From Ophioderma brevispina (lineage: Eukaryota; Echinodermata; Ophiuroidea; Amphilepidida; Ophiodermatidae): a stretch of 64,000 nt of DNA. Location of the stretch: assembly GCA_023653785.1 (NCBI GenBank), contig JAMKCH010022421.1, positions 1 to 64,000 of the forward strand. The letters are read 5' to 3'. The notes under the pieces were generated by a model, which saw only the letters and a program-made list of their open reading frames with translations, searched no databases and had not been told where the DNA came from. Position numbers and translations under genes: made by a program. Below are positions 11,190 to 22,197 of the stretch, in pieces (the first letter of the stretch is position 1; each line of letters opens with the position of its first letter).

Positions 11190-12172
11190 AAATACCTGGA
11201 ACGTGTCACGCTTTATTCAAATTGGAAGCATGCATCAAAGACAGACAAGAGTGGATGATGTAAATAAACCTCAAATGAGAGGGGACAAAACAGAAATTTT
11301 CATGGCTGGCTCCAAAAGAACTTAAAGGCATCTTCACAACCAACGGAATGTTGCGGAACTACAATGTACCATCACCATTATGTTCGTAATCTGGGTGGCC
11401 ACTTTGATTCAGATCTTTCCATGTATGTCATATTTCTACCAATTTTCTTTGTTTTTCAGATTACTCAATTTTCATCTCAGAAACATTGCCTGTATTCGCC
11501 GTTAACATCGATGAGGAAACATGTAATCATGCGTAAGCTCACTGTAATGTCTAAACTGGACTACGCAACTCACTGTATATGGTATTACCTTAAAAGAAAA
11601 AAAAAGGAGACTTCAAATCTATTCCAAACAGGGCAGCACGACTTATATTTAAATCAGACCGGAGGGAGCAATCACACCATTTAAAACAATCCACTGGTAC
11701 CTGGTAATGAAAGGATCATTTTTAAACTCCTTACAACATATCAGAGCAAAAATGAAGCTGCAACCAATATACCTGATAAATCTTATCCAATGCCGCAACT
11801 TACAACTCTCAACACACAAATGTATTTCGATCCCATGTGACAGCAATCTTCTGGTTTCAAAAAGAACATTATAAATCTAACGGTGACCAAAGCTTTCCGC
11901 CATCAGCACCATTTTCAGGAACAAGTTACCTGCAAAATGCGTATTCTCCTAGCCTAAACATTCAAAGCAAAATGAAAACATATCTTTTTTCCAAATTAAC
12001 TGAAATGACCTGTATGTTGTAGCATTTAAGAGTAGCTTAGATTGTACTTTAAGAACTTTAAGATTTAATTTAGTTCTGTTGTTAATGTAAAGCTGTGTAA
12101 AAGCATTTGATCATTCTTATTGCTAAGGCGCTATATAATATATTTATGATTATCATTATTATTATAAACCAA
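11190..12172 (+). mobile_element. decayed L2/CR1-like LINE, 3' end of ORF2 with 3' UTR and tail
   Basis: Across frame changes one reads the C-terminal landmarks of an L2/CR1-type reverse transcriptase ORF. They are 'KLEACIKDRQEWM' (about 11219-11257), 'RGDKTEIFMAGSK', 'RNLGGHFDSDLSM' (about 11386), 'LTVMSKLDYATH' (about 11540) and remnants of the 'RAARLI' and 'HWY/LP' blocks (11630-11700). The 3' UTR ends with 'aaggcgctatataatata' and an ATTATT tail at about 12172, the classic 3' end of such elements. Stops and frameshifts make it inactive. The tail closely resembles the 3' end of the SINE at 62228-62563. Confidence 0.75.
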
Positions 12173-14420
12173 ATCGATTTTGTGCCACCTTTATGCATGG
12201 GCTGAGTTGTTTTGAGTACTGTGTCTTGAAGCTCACAAAAGTTGCAATGGAAAAGAAACAAAACACAGACTAAAGTACACCAGGAAGTCAGTTTTCTCGA
12301 ACCAGCCTTAATTATTATAATAGTCAACATATGCGTTCAATGATATGATTTATTTTCATCAAATAATAAAACAAATCAATATTTATGCACGTTTCATTGA
12401 ATGGAACTTGGAATAATTACAAAGTGGTATGTAAAAATGCAGGTCAGAAGGAATATTATTTTTTTCCACTGTTGAAAAACCCACATCTCAAAAAGTAAAT
12501 CACGGTTGATCTCTAATTTTCACAATTACTTGTGAAAAGTCAAAGCCTTATTTCTCATTGATAGTAAAAGTTAAATAGCATTCTAAAATATAATACAAAA
12601 CTTAAAAAACAGTGTTTCTAAGACATAAATTGCGATATTCCTAAACTTAATTTTAACAAAATCTCGCGTGTAGCAAGTTTATCAAAAATATTTGATCTTC
12701 GAGAGTGGTCATTGGCCAGAAAGGAAAAAATAATTTGCCAATGTGCACCAAAGATCCCCCTTTAATCAAGTTCCCAAGGGGCTATAGTGGCACGATTTTA
12801 GTTCAATGTATAGTTCGATTTGTATGTTTTAATTTGCTTTTTATCTCTCTAAAAGAAATCCTTTCTCGAGATATCGACAGTCTGGAAACACTGTTTTAAG
12901 GTTTTGCTATTTTAAAGTGGGAAAAGGTTAAATATCAAAGCTTGAGAAAACAATAAAATACATAAGAAAGGTATCAATGTGTCGGTAGGACTTTGCGTTT
13001 CATGATACTTCAAGACCATAACTGTCTCCTCCAAATGGAGGTTGCTGTACGGTCATGATTCTCTTCTAATAAACAACAGTATGTTGAATGAAATACACTA
13101 TCTTAGAGCTAGAACTTACTGACGATAATTTCCACCATTACACAACTGTTTTCGCAAGTTAATCCCTTTTTGAAGAATTTCAAATCGCTTCAAATGTGAA
13201 TAATTTATGTTTAACAAAATGTTCACTGTTTGCACTCAACCAGAAACTGGCACAAATTCGATTTTTGTGTTCAGCAGTAAACTGGCGTTATCTCTCAATT
13301 GGAACAAGCACACAAGATTAAACAAAATATCTTGGAAAGCCTGGTCTTTTTTCTTCAAAGTGATACAAAAAACGACTTATAAAAACTTATATTGAGACTT
13401 AAAATGGGAAAAAAATCGGTTTTCAATTTACCATTTTTAGACAGGCTGTAATGCTGTTAGAATCTGTCAGCATCTGGAGTTACAATTGAAAGCATTAAGA
13501 GGAATGCTACATTAAATGGACGAAGAACCTTAACTTACCAAGGTGACTTTGATGATAAATCTTGAAGAGTAATGTGAACGAAGTATGTCTTACATAGTTG
13601 TAACATACCAGAATGATTAAAAACTTATATAGTGAAAAGGTATTCTTATAATTTGTGATTTCATTGCATTCAATTTGTTTTGTTTGTGACGAATGCCGAA
13701 TTACATGATTTCAATTGCATTGATATTGTAATTCCAGCAATGACAGTCGACATTTTGTGAAATAGGCGGTCATGAAATCGCTCTTCCCCTGGTTCATTTT
13801 GGAAGTGGGGAAAGACACGAGAAAAATATTCCTCCCACCCAGCTCACACAGTCATCCCTCATATTTACCTTTCACAGATTTCCTTTAGATCCCTTAACAA
13901 TGTTAACTGCCTAATATTGACTCAACTGACTCCATATGCTTTGTAGCAGCCAAGCAACTACTTCGTGTCCGGAAAGTGGCACAAAAAGATTTACAGCATT
14001 TCAAAGGCGTTAAATGATAACTTTTGTTTTGCATAAACGGAACAATTTATTAATATTATGCAAAACATTATTATCATGATTATTACATGCTTCAATTTAC
14101 TTTTTAGATCAGTGTACTTAAAACACGTGGAATAGCCTTTCAGTTCAACTTTGGCATCTGCGTGCTTTGTCGTTCATATGACGACTATAAAACATTTCCG
14201 GGCTATTGTCACAATGATGTATACAATATGCCAAACATAATTGGACTTGTTTTCATACTTCAGTATGGAAATTAAATGGGCGCGTTTTAAGTTAGTCTTT
14301 TTAAAATATTTACTCGTACTTTTGTGATGCGTTTGTTGTATGTTGATTACTTTAGTTGTCGTTTCCTTAAAAGTATCAGTGATAAATATGAAATGAGAGT
14401 GATTTCTAATGTATGTATTT
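12173..14420. other. non-coding stretch upstream of nAChR copy 1, no exon found
   Basis: I looked here for ligand-binding-domain exons of the receptor (WNPxxY, Cys-loop with FPFDxQ, vicinal Cys pair) and saw none. Small frames at 12705-12899 and 13207-13395 lack any motif. Confidence 0.45.
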
Positions 14421-14540
14421 CGCCTTACGTAGGGAATTTTGGCTATAGCATTCGAAATCAAATAGGATATTATTCTCCCAAGAATGACACATGATCGTAG
14501 AAAAAAATAAAATCTTACAATTCACCTTTAATAAAAGTAT
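14421..14540 (+). repeat. ~120-bp direct repeat, copy 1
   Basis: It shares with 15322-15441 an ordered set of near-identical segments: 'ttttggctatag', 'ttcgaaatcaaataggat', 'attctcc', 'gaatgacacatgatcgta' and 'cttacaattc' followed by CTTTAATAA. The two are about 900 bases apart, in the same orientation and a few hundred bases before the nAChR TM1 exon. Confidence 0.8.
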
Positions 14541-14979
14541 TTTATAAGGTCTTCTAAAATTGTTTACAACTTACGAGTCCACGCGGGAACATGTTTCTGG
14601 GTTGCATATTTAAAGCCTGAAATACACTACAGGGAAAATGGGGGTTGCAGTTGCACAATGACGTAGATATCCGCCATTAGCCTAATCACCCAAGCTTCTA
14701 CTTACCCCATGAAGCCGTTACTCAATGAAGTAAGTGCAAAATCACCTGATATGATGCCTTTTTTCAGCTGCATACAATAGAATCATGTCACGGAGTCTAA
14801 AAGCAATGTGTTTACTTTCGTTTCGATCGTCCGTAATTTCCCATTATTAATTTGCGCTTGTATTTTGAAGAAATCTTGTCCACGATTGAAGAATAATGAC
14901 GATTATAGCAAAATTATTATGGTCAATTAAGGGTGCAATGCGTCGCATTTATATTCGTGTGGGGTGCACTCGCGAGCGT

Positions 14980-15215
14980 TTGTGCGTGTGTGTATATGTG
15001 AGTGTGGGTGAATGTGTGTGTGTGGGTGGGTGTGTGTGTGTGTGTGTGTGTGCGTGGCTGTGGGTGTGCATGTCTGGGTGTGTGTCAAAGAGATAGATAC
15101 AGATGTAGACAGGGAGACAGAGAGAATTTGAGATAGCCAAATATATATATCCCAACGGGAGACAGAGAGAGAGGGAGAGAGAAAGGAAAGAGAATCGGAG
15201 AAAAGGAGAACGAAA
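14980..15215 (+). repeat. GT-rich microsatellite followed by GA-rich tract
   Basis: Imperfect GT repeats with GGTG interruptions run from about 14980 to 15080. A purine-rich AGAGAGA/GGGAGA tract follows to about 15215. Open frames on both strands here are low-complexity artefacts. Confidence 0.85.
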
Positions 15216-15321
15216 GCTAGATTCAGGCACTAGATTTATTCAGGCAAAAGGCTGGGATTGTATTAAAATCAAGATACTGCCAATAATAAAAAATGGTTTG
15301 CTACTATATTGTTGTTTTTGT

Positions 15322-15441
15322 CGCCTTCGTATAGGGAGTACGAATTTTGGCTATAGCTTTCGAAATCAAATAGGATAATATTCTCCATAGAATGACACAT
15401 GATCGTATAAAAACTAAACCTTACAATTCGTCTTTAATAAG
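15322..15441 (+). repeat. ~120-bp direct repeat, copy 2
   Basis: This is the second copy of the repeat at 14421-14540. It ends about 160 bases before the splice acceptor of the receptor exon at 15604. Confidence 0.8.
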
Positions 15442-15603
15442 ATGTGTGGATAACAGAAAAATTCACTATTATTGTTACATAATGTAATGTATTATGCAAT
15501 GTATTATGACCTCTTATTGTATGCAAGTATGGATGTAACATGACCGCTAAAGCTTCATTAACTTAATACTGATTATTAGAATTATAATTTTGCTTTATTA
15601 CAG

Positions 15604-15811
15604 TTCAAATTCAAAAGGAGACCGCTTTACTACCTGTTCAATCTTGTGATTCCCACCATGTTCCTGTCTCTTGTGGCAATGTTAACGTTCTTTCTTCCAC
15701 CTGAATCTGGCGAGAAAATCAGTCTTGGCATCACTGTACTATTATCGCTGACTGTATTTCTATTGCTTGTTGCTGAGACCATGCCACCTACAAGTACCGT
15801 ACCCGTTATAG
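15604..15811 (+). CDS. nicotinic acetylcholine receptor subunit, copy 1, TM1-TM2 exon
   Basis: This 208-base exon encodes 69 residues plus one base (phase 1 at its 3' end). It follows 'gctttattacag' and ends at 'gttatag' before 'gtaaac', both good splice sites. It starts in frame with [10 protein letters not shown], the pre-TM1 segment. TM1 is about residues 9-33 and TM2 about 37-58, followed by the TM2-TM3 linker [11 protein letters not shown]. The pore helix [14 protein letters not shown] has Glu at -1', Ser 2', Thr 6', Leu 9', Val 13' and Glu 20', the pattern of cation-selective, Ca-permeable alpha7/alpha9-type channels at the plasma membrane. Exons for the extracellular ligand-binding domain were not found in the upstream 15.6 kb, so they lie outside the window or were missed. 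Family assignment is secure; the subunit class is inferred from TM2 only. Confidence 0.93.
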
Positions 15812-16907
15812 GTAAACAATAACTGAATCGATTAATGCAATTTCATTTCAATTCCGATATTTCTTTCCAGAGAGGGCGTTTTAAACGTTATACGATAAAT
15901 AGATTACTTAATCAATTAACCTTAAAGCCTTGTATCAATATACATATGGAATGGTTAAAGACTGTTAAAAGGACAAAGAATTTCTCTCAATTTGCACTTG
16001 ATCGGTATACCTACAGAAAACGCTACGAAAGTTTATTAGACAAGTAAAAACGGAATCCAAACTTTGCACGACAGAAAATTCTAAAACACCATCTAAATAG
16101 TATTACATAATGCCGGCGCATTCGGCTCATTCACTTCAGGTGTGATCTAATACATTGGTAAGCATTCAAAATATGAAAAACACTTGGGGCGCTTCTTTCT
16201 GGAAATGTCCTCGTGTCTCTCTAACGAGTTTACGCAATCACAACTAATGTATAGGTGGAATGTAATTGATCTAAAATGTCGTTTTCTATGTTTAATTAAG
16301 CCAATAGGTTTAAAAACTTGCTTAAGTCAACAAAGATTTGGCACACATGCCCTGATAACGCGGCATCAAACGCAGGATATCATATGGCGATGTCGTCAGA
16401 TATATATATTTTTATACGCTATTTAGTATTTAGTATTAATGCTACAACTGGAGATAAATATAATTTCGGAAAATACAATTAATAAGTACACCAAATTAAT
16501 AGCCGTGTTATTTTGTCAACACGAAGTTTCGCCGATATCATAAATACAAACAATTTGGGGGTGATTTTCGTTTGATTTTCCTTCTGTTTTTAATTTTGCG
16601 TTTGTGTCGTTTGATATTGTTTGTCGTGAGGCATATTATTAAATATGACACGACGCTTCTACATGGCCTTAAACTCGCAAAAGCAATAGACACCTGTTTC
16701 AACCGCCGGGCATTAACAGTCAACGACGTTGCTTGTGTTAATGACCATGAAACTAGATATATTTTCCACATATCATTTCAGGATTCAAAGCTTATGATGC
16801 CACGGCAGTGTTTGTGAACAAAATGAAACAATCCCAAAGCCTACTAACAATCAAATAAACATTCAAAGCATTTTTCATCTTTACATATTTTGTTGTTTTT
16901 GTTTCAG
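15812..16907 (+). other. intron of nAChR copy 1
   Basis: The 1096-base intron starts GTAAAC and ends 'tttgtttcag'. No element was recognised inside. Its length is close to that of the matching intron in copy 2 (1104), but the sequences do not obviously align beyond the donor. Confidence 0.85.
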
Positions 16908-17506
16908 GACAATATTTTGCAAGCACGATGGTTCTCATCTCAATATCGCTGGCAATGTCAGTCGGAGTTCTAAATATGCATCACATCGGGCCAGATTTTT
17001 ATCCAGTACCACCATGGATGAAGAAACACATTCTAGGAAACCTAGCAGGATTGCTTTGGATGAGCAACAAACCCCCACCAGGAGAGAAGAAAAGCAATGT
17101 AATCGGTGAAAAATTGGCACAAGACTTTCGAACATGGGAACAACAGGAATTGCTAAGCATAGTGCAAAGTCAAATGAATAGTTCACCTCGGATCAGACAA
17201 CGGTCGTATATCCCGTGTAATGGGGTTGCATTAATTAATGAAATGAACGATGATAGACAATCCCCTTGTCAACCAGAACAATGTTCAACTTCTTCGTTAT
17301 CAACACCAATTATAAAGCAAAATGATGTACTAAAAGAATTGTTGAGAGAAGTACGAAAGCTTACACACCATATTGAAGAAGAGAATGCAGATCAGAAATT
17401 AAAGAATGAGTGGAAACGGGTTGCGTTGGTTCTTGACCGATTTTTTATGATTTTCTTTGTAATTGGGACATTTGGAACGTATCTTATCATGTTCTGTCAA
17501 ATGTGA
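16908..17506 (+). CDS. nicotinic acetylcholine receptor subunit, copy 1, last exon (TM3, loop, TM4)
   Basis: The exon starts after 'tttgtttcag', and its first two bases complete the Gly codon left open by the previous exon. It encodes 199 residues and ends with TGA at 17504-17506. TM3 is GQYFASTMVLISISLAMSVG and onward (residues about 70-93 of the visible protein). It is followed by the HHIGP start of the cytoplasmic loop and PPWMKKHILGNLAG. A long loop rich in Ser, Pro and Gln follows, then an amphipathic pre-TM4 helix (VLKELLREVRKL to NEWKR). TM4 is about residues 241-265, VALVLDRFFMIFFVIGTFGT and onward. These are the usual parts of a nAChR subunit C-terminus, with nothing missing. The loop is about 145 residues and has no other recognised motif. 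Confidence 0.93.
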
Positions 17507-17948
17507 CAGTTATCAGATGTATGCATAACATTCAACACTCTACTTCCATTTCAGCGATTCACACTTGCAATTGAGTCGGTGTCCCTCGTCACTCCTCAAT
17601 GACCGATTCGTCGCGGCAAGCCTCTTTTGGCCACTCTTATTGAAGTAATGACTAGATCCATTTTCTCCTTAAAGGAAGAAAACATGTCGATTACTTCCTG
17701 TGCCCACACTGCACCTTGAATAAACCCCAGAGCAGTGACAACAACGCTTGACTATTCACCAGGAATCAAGTCTTTGTCCAGGAAACTACCCAACGCCATT
17801 GACTTCCCATGAAATTCTGACATACAGCATGCAAACGCGTCCACAAGAATTATACAACCTCTTATGATTTGCATGTAGAAAGGAATTTTAGTTCTCTGTA
17901 CCTTAGACATTAACAACATGCTTTATTGAATAATGCGTTTGCTATATT
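17507..17948 (+). other. probable 3' UTR of nAChR copy 1
   Basis: Sequence after the stop codon contains no further coding signal. An AATAAA hexamer lies at 17719-17724, 213 bases after the stop, and is a reasonable polyadenylation signal. Confidence 0.5.
17719..17724 (+). promoter_or_regulatory. candidate polyadenylation signal AATAAA
   Basis: It is the first canonical hexamer downstream of the receptor stop codon, in 'ccttgaataaacccc'. Its use is inferred from position only. Confidence 0.4.
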
Positions 17949-18659
17949 TCGTCGCCCACATCACATACTGTCTTATCTGACGAAACACCGTTTCCGAGAA
18001 ATTTGCGATTGAAGATCTTTCGGGGAAAAACTTCTTTCATGTACAACATTTAGCCCGTGTATAATTATTTTATGGCAAATAATACTTAGAAAAGACTTTA
18101 AACTTTGTTTTAAAGTTGATTTTAATTAGATTATATCATGTTTTATACTCTAAATATGTCTCCAAAGTCATAGATCTCTATGTGAAATTCGATATTTTGA
18201 TTTCTGCTCCCGATTTTGCGGATAAGACGCAGATAAGACAGTATGTGAAAATCGTTTCATGTGCATGAGAACACTCGCACTGTAGATAGGACGAAGATAA
18301 GACAGTATGTGAAATTCGTTCCCTGTGGAAGAGGACGCTCACACTGTTGATACGACACAGATAAGACAGTAGGTGAAACACGTTTCATGTGAGGAGAACG
18401 CTCGCACGGTAGATAGGACGAAGATAGACAGTATGTGAAATTCCGAATGCCGAATTGGCCAGATAGATCTGTATGTGAAATGCGAATTTTTTAAATAATC
18501 ATAATAAGACACATAGGCCTAATTAATATCTCAGTAATTAGGGCACACCGACTTCTGTAGTTTGGTGTATTTGTAGTACTCAACAATATACATCCACAGA
18601 CCAAATATCTCAAAAATGTCAAAAATGTCAGATAAGACAGTATGTGATGTGGGCGACGA
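17949..18659. mobile_element. non-autonomous DNA transposon with perfect 33-bp terminal inverted repeats
   Basis: The left end at 17949-17981 begins 'tcgtcgcccacatcacatac' and continues 'tgtcttatctgac'. The right end at 18627-18659 is its exact reverse complement over 33 bases. The interior carries a tandem array (18232-18485) whose units start with the same AGATAAGACAGTATGTGA motif found at the inner part of the ends. There is no protein-coding frame. The target-site duplication is unclear: TATT on the left and TTTATT on the right share only a few bases. A diverged relative lies at 48139-48938. Confidence 0.85.
18232..18485 (+). repeat. tandem repeat, ~63-bp unit, four copies, inside the 17949-18659 element
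   Basis: Units begin near 18232, 18297, 18360 and 18423 with 'gataagacagtatgtgaaa' or a close variant. The first three continue with 'cgtttcatgtg'-like, 'gaacgctcgcac'-like and 'gtagataggacgaa'-like segments, while the fourth diverges after its first 20 bases. A weaker related segment ('atctctatgtgaaattcg') precedes them at about 18175. Confidence 0.85.
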
Positions 18660-18839
18660 TTTATTTATTACTCCCTTTAGTACAAACCTCGGCCAGAATC
18701 TACTTCGACATCTTCCACCTTACTTACATTGTTTCGTATAACATTACGTAAGTTTATTTACTTACTCTTAATGGCGCAAACAATTAAGGATCAGTGTTTG
18801 AATTGATCAGTTTTACAGTCAGAGCTAGCATTTTCAATA

Positions 18840-19270
18840 TTGCTGAACAATTTACTAGTTGGAGTATGGAAAATAACGATCCTCGTTGCAGCTATAACAG
18901 AAATGTCTGATAAAAGAGGCTACTTGACTGACGTTTTAACCATCTGTTGCTACACTGTTAAAACGTTGATCACATTTTTAATCTTGTTGGTTAAAATTTT
19001 AATCAATCTAGGATTATCAGGTAAACCACACATTTATGGGTTAAAACCGTAATCAACAGCTGTTGATTCAAAAATTAATATGTCGTTGGTTAAAACTTTT
19101 AATCAACTGTTGGATAGTTCTATTTGCTCAATGTTGGTTAAAATGTTGCTTAAACTAAAACAGGTTGTTGGTTAAAATTTTAACCACTTGTTGGTTATAA
19201 TTATTATTACTACTTAAATATGTATATGGGGTTGGTTAAAACGAAATCACTTGTTTAACCATTTGTTTGG
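18840..19270 (+). repeat. degenerate minisatellite built on GTTGGTTAAAATTTTAATCA
   Basis: At least seven variants of a TTGGTTAAAA-TTTTAATCAA block occur irregularly, about 40-70 bases apart (for example near 18990, 19035, 19085, 19135, 19165, 19235). The block is itself partly palindromic (TTGATTAAAA/TTTTAATCAA). A small open frame at 18840-19052 is an accident of this repeat. Confidence 0.7.
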
Positions 19271-19297
19271 TTATTCCTCCGTGTAAATTGCGCAAAA

Positions 19298-19801
19298 CTA
19301 GTTTGAATAGTCTAGTCTAGTCTGTAGTCTATGTCAATATTTCGATGAGGGATCATAGAGCTTTATTCAGTCAGGCATATAAGGAGCATGAAAGTCGATC
19401 CTGAGTTTATCGTTACCCGCCCGCATCGCTTTTGGAGATCAGAAATACCCGCGTCAAAAAATTCAGATTGCCTAAAATAATCAGTATTCCAAAATATCGT
19501 CGATTTCACCAGTTTTAGCAATGGAAACCTATTTTGTTGGTAAAACTTATTTTTATAACTTGAAGCAAAACCAGGCTTTTTTCGACCATCTTTCGTGAAA
19601 ATTTCTTCGGCGCATTTTATTTCCATTTTGCACACATTTTAGGTCAAACTGAATCTGATAATTAATGAAAACTGAAAACTCATAACCAGGAAAAAAAAAA
19701 GTTAACGATAAACTCGGAATTGACTTTAACGGGCCTCAGCTCTTATTCCTAGGTCCTCATTGAATTTGACTGTGACCCTAGTCTAGACTATTCAACTCTG
19801 T
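19298..19801. mobile_element. MITE-like element with ~100-bp inverted arms
   Basis: The left arm starts 'ctagtttgaatagtctagtc' and contains 'gagtttatcgttac' at about 19402. The right arm, reverse complemented, starts 'cagagttgaatagtctagac' and contains 'gagtttatcgttaac'. The arms align over about 100 bases with small gaps. A TCTAG-repeat lies at the left tip. There is no coding frame. Confidence 0.75.
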
Positions 19802-20166
19802 CGAATTTTTCGTAGACGAAAGGAGTAGCTGTGGGTCTTTAACAGGAGTCTGAAAATTCCCAAAAGATGTCTCCGTGCAACCAAAACCTTGATACAACAG
19901 ATAAGAAAGTCTGAAAGTAACAAGCAATTGCTTGTAACTCATATTCAATGAATTAATTCAAATTCAGCGTCACGTCACGCCCTCGAAAACGACCAGTTTG
20001 ATTTGCCAGACGACGAACCGTCGTCCTCACTTTCAAATTGGTCATGTGACCAATTTTAAATTAAAGAATTTTTGCAATTTGCGTAAGCTATTGGTACACT
20101 TTGGTATCTGCAGCTGATTACAAAGTTTTGTAATTATGTGTGACAATAATTGAAGAGTGAAGATAT
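19802..20166. other. short non-coding interval between two MITEs
   Basis: Nothing was recognised beyond short local palindromes such as 'gacgacgaaccgtcgtc' near 20010. Confidence 0.4.
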
Positions 20167-20665
20167 TAAGGGATTAGCATAGCAGCGATAAGCGACGAGA
20201 ATCAAAAAAAATGTGTGAAATGCACTTTTAAAACTGGTAAATAGGGATAAGTGTGCACAATTCCATATAATGCTTTAATGTAGAAATAAACACCAAATAG
20301 GAAAAAAAATGAAGGATTTGAAGAAATGTGTCTTCCGTATCCCGCAAATGAATACGGCGACGGCGTTCAACATAGCCACTAAGCAGGCGATTGTGGTTTA
20401 CACCAGTACCGAATAACCAAAGATCAATAATGTTTGTGTTAAGGTCAAACGGTATTGATCATGGTGCACAAATCCACGATGAAAATCTGTGATATTCACC
20501 GGGAAAGGCTCTTTTGATCTCAAGTCGGAATTTTGATACGCACGTATCGAAATTACAGAATCAGATAAAAGTACGCCTTGTCTTTAATACACGGAGTGCA
20601 AGCCCACCATTGCAGGTTATGTTCGCACTTCCATGCCTGTAACAAAAATATAAAAATAAAGCTGC
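20167..20665 (-). mobile_element. MITE copy, GGGATTAGCAGCGAT family (inverted relative of 55391-55942)
   Basis: It starts 'taagggattagcatagcagc'. Its reverse complement aligns with the copy at 55391-55942 over nearly the full length, including 'gatacgcacgtatcgaaatt' versus 'atactacgtgcgtatcaaaa', the 'tgatcatggtgcaca' region and 'atgcctgtaacaaaaata'. The distal end, where the second inverted repeat should be, is lost after about 20665. Confidence 0.75.
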
Positions 20666-20904
20666 CCTTTAAAGCTGCCTGTACGAACACACTCACGGGC
20701 TGTCCAAAGGATTTCCAAAGAATGAGTTCAGCAAAGGAAACTATGAAATTACCTCGTCTATCCAAGGTATTTTCTATAACAAGTCTAAACCGGTGTGGAG
20801 GGCGTGTATAATCTCCGTGCAATTACTTTTTTTCTAAAGAAACATCTAATAATGGAAAAACTAATATTAGTGTGTAGCTATAGGTATTTGCTTTACTATT
20901 AATG

Positions 20905-21200
20905 TCAATTAAGGCGGTCCCCGGTTTTCTCGATCTCCTGGGTTTCGCGACACCTGGCGTGAATGACCGGCATCAACAATCTATCCCACCAAGTTCATGT
21001 TCCTACACCAACGTTTTACCCCATTTGACCTCGTTGACCCCGATGACCTTTGGAGCCACTAACCAATACAAACTCGTCTTCGGAAGTCAAGGGGCACCCA
21101 CCCACCAAGTTTCAGGAACCGCGATTTTCGGTCTTCGGAACATAGAGGCCGGTCAGCAGACAGACAGACGACAGACCACCGTATTATTAATAAGATAAGT
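20905..21200 (+). repeat. interspersed repeat ending in a CAGACAGACAGACG tail
   Basis: The block is less AT-rich than its surroundings. It contains 'tgacctcgttgaccccgatg', 'caccaagtttcagga' and a terminal AGACAGACAGACGACAGACC tail. This layout resembles widespread short repeats in marine invertebrates that end in a tetranucleotide run, as does 50085-50345. The family is not named from sequence alone. Confidence 0.5.
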
Positions 21201-21332
21201 ATTATCATCCTTCTGTAGGAGTTTACAATTACGTGCATATATATACCAGCACTTCTAATATTCCTGAAATTCACTGAAAATAGGCCGGATTTTCACATTT
21301 AATGGGTACTTACAAGAATTGCACGGAAATCT

Positions 21333-22194
21333 TAAAAGCCCACTATCAGTCATTTTTTTTTTTCAAAATGAAAATGCCTCATTTTGGTCTCTAAATTTGC
21401 TAGAGTTAGGTCATATCAACACCGTATAATACTGTTCCTTGTGAACAAAACAGAAAGCGGTTCCTGAAGATGCAATTTACGACTGTTTTTGCGACCTAAA
21501 CAATCGTTAGTAGTTAGTAAATAAAGAGCGTAGCTGCCAAGTATCCAATGTGAAGCACCTATGTCTGGACGATTACCTGCTGCCAACCGTCTTAAATCCA
21601 GAGAGAGATTTTCTAAGCAAGTCCAACCTCTTGAAACAGTCTCTCAGGAGGTTAAGAGAGTCGCCTTGTGAAATAAAGACTTGCCATCAACCAATTAACA
21701 GCTAGCGTATTGAACCTGGTGACATCTCCCACCTGGAGCCGATCCTCATGGCTGATTGGCGATCCCTCAATAGATTGAGAACCAGAACTGGACGATCTAA
21801 GGTTCCTTGCAGAAGTGGGGCTATCTGGAAGCAGATCAGATACTACCCTGTGGTTTTGGAACACACCGACAGACCATGGAACACCTCTTGGTCTGCCCAC
21901 TGCTGGAGCAACATGCCCACGGACCTTGCGGAATTAGTGAAGCACCAGACGTTGTACCCAACTCTGGCTGTATCATATTTGATAACCACAGTGTTTGGCC
22001 CACGATAAGAAGAAGAAGTAAATAAAGCATAAACATCATAAATTCTTGACAAATACTGCGCGTTTACGCTTAGCCACTTCCAGGGTCTTTAATACAACAA
22101 TTTCCAACACAACAGTGCAAAAATGCACTTTTATGAATTACGAATAAGTACTAAAATTTAAGTTTTAAAAAAAAATCGATGATAGTGGCTTTAA
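21333..22194. mobile_element. MITE with AAAGCCACTATCA ends, carrying a LINE insertion
   Basis: The left end is 'ttaaaagcccactatcagtc' followed by a T run. The right end, reverse complemented, is 'atttaaagccactatcatcg' followed by a T run. The ends resemble those of the 4398 and 60943 elements (CACTATCAGTGA). Much of the interior is a LINE 3' fragment (21540-22035). Confidence 0.6.
21540..22035 (+). mobile_element. LINE 3' fragment: C-terminal zinc-knuckle-like part of a reverse transcriptase ORF
   Basis: Across two or three frames the sequence reads 'WRSLNRLRTRTGRSK' (about 21753), then 'QKWGYLEADQ' (about 21810) and 'HRQTMEHLLVCPLLEQ' (about 21860-21907). This order (LNRxRTGxGR, KWG, CxCGxxxQTMEHLLxCPL) is the well-known C-terminus of several non-LTR retrotransposon ORF2 proteins. 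One Cys of the knuckle is visible in PCGFG, with the rest blurred by frameshifts. The fragment ends in a GAAGAAGAAGTAAATAAA tail. It is inactive and 5'-truncated. Confidence 0.7.
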
Positions 22195-22197
22195 ATC

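Noticed and set aside
14896..15230. Cys/Val-rich plus-strand and His/Thr-rich minus-strand frames
   Set aside because: Artefacts of a GT and GA microsatellite.
18232..18485. CRISPR array
   Set aside because: The 63-bp units are repeated along most of their length without unique spacers, and they lie in a eukaryotic transposon.
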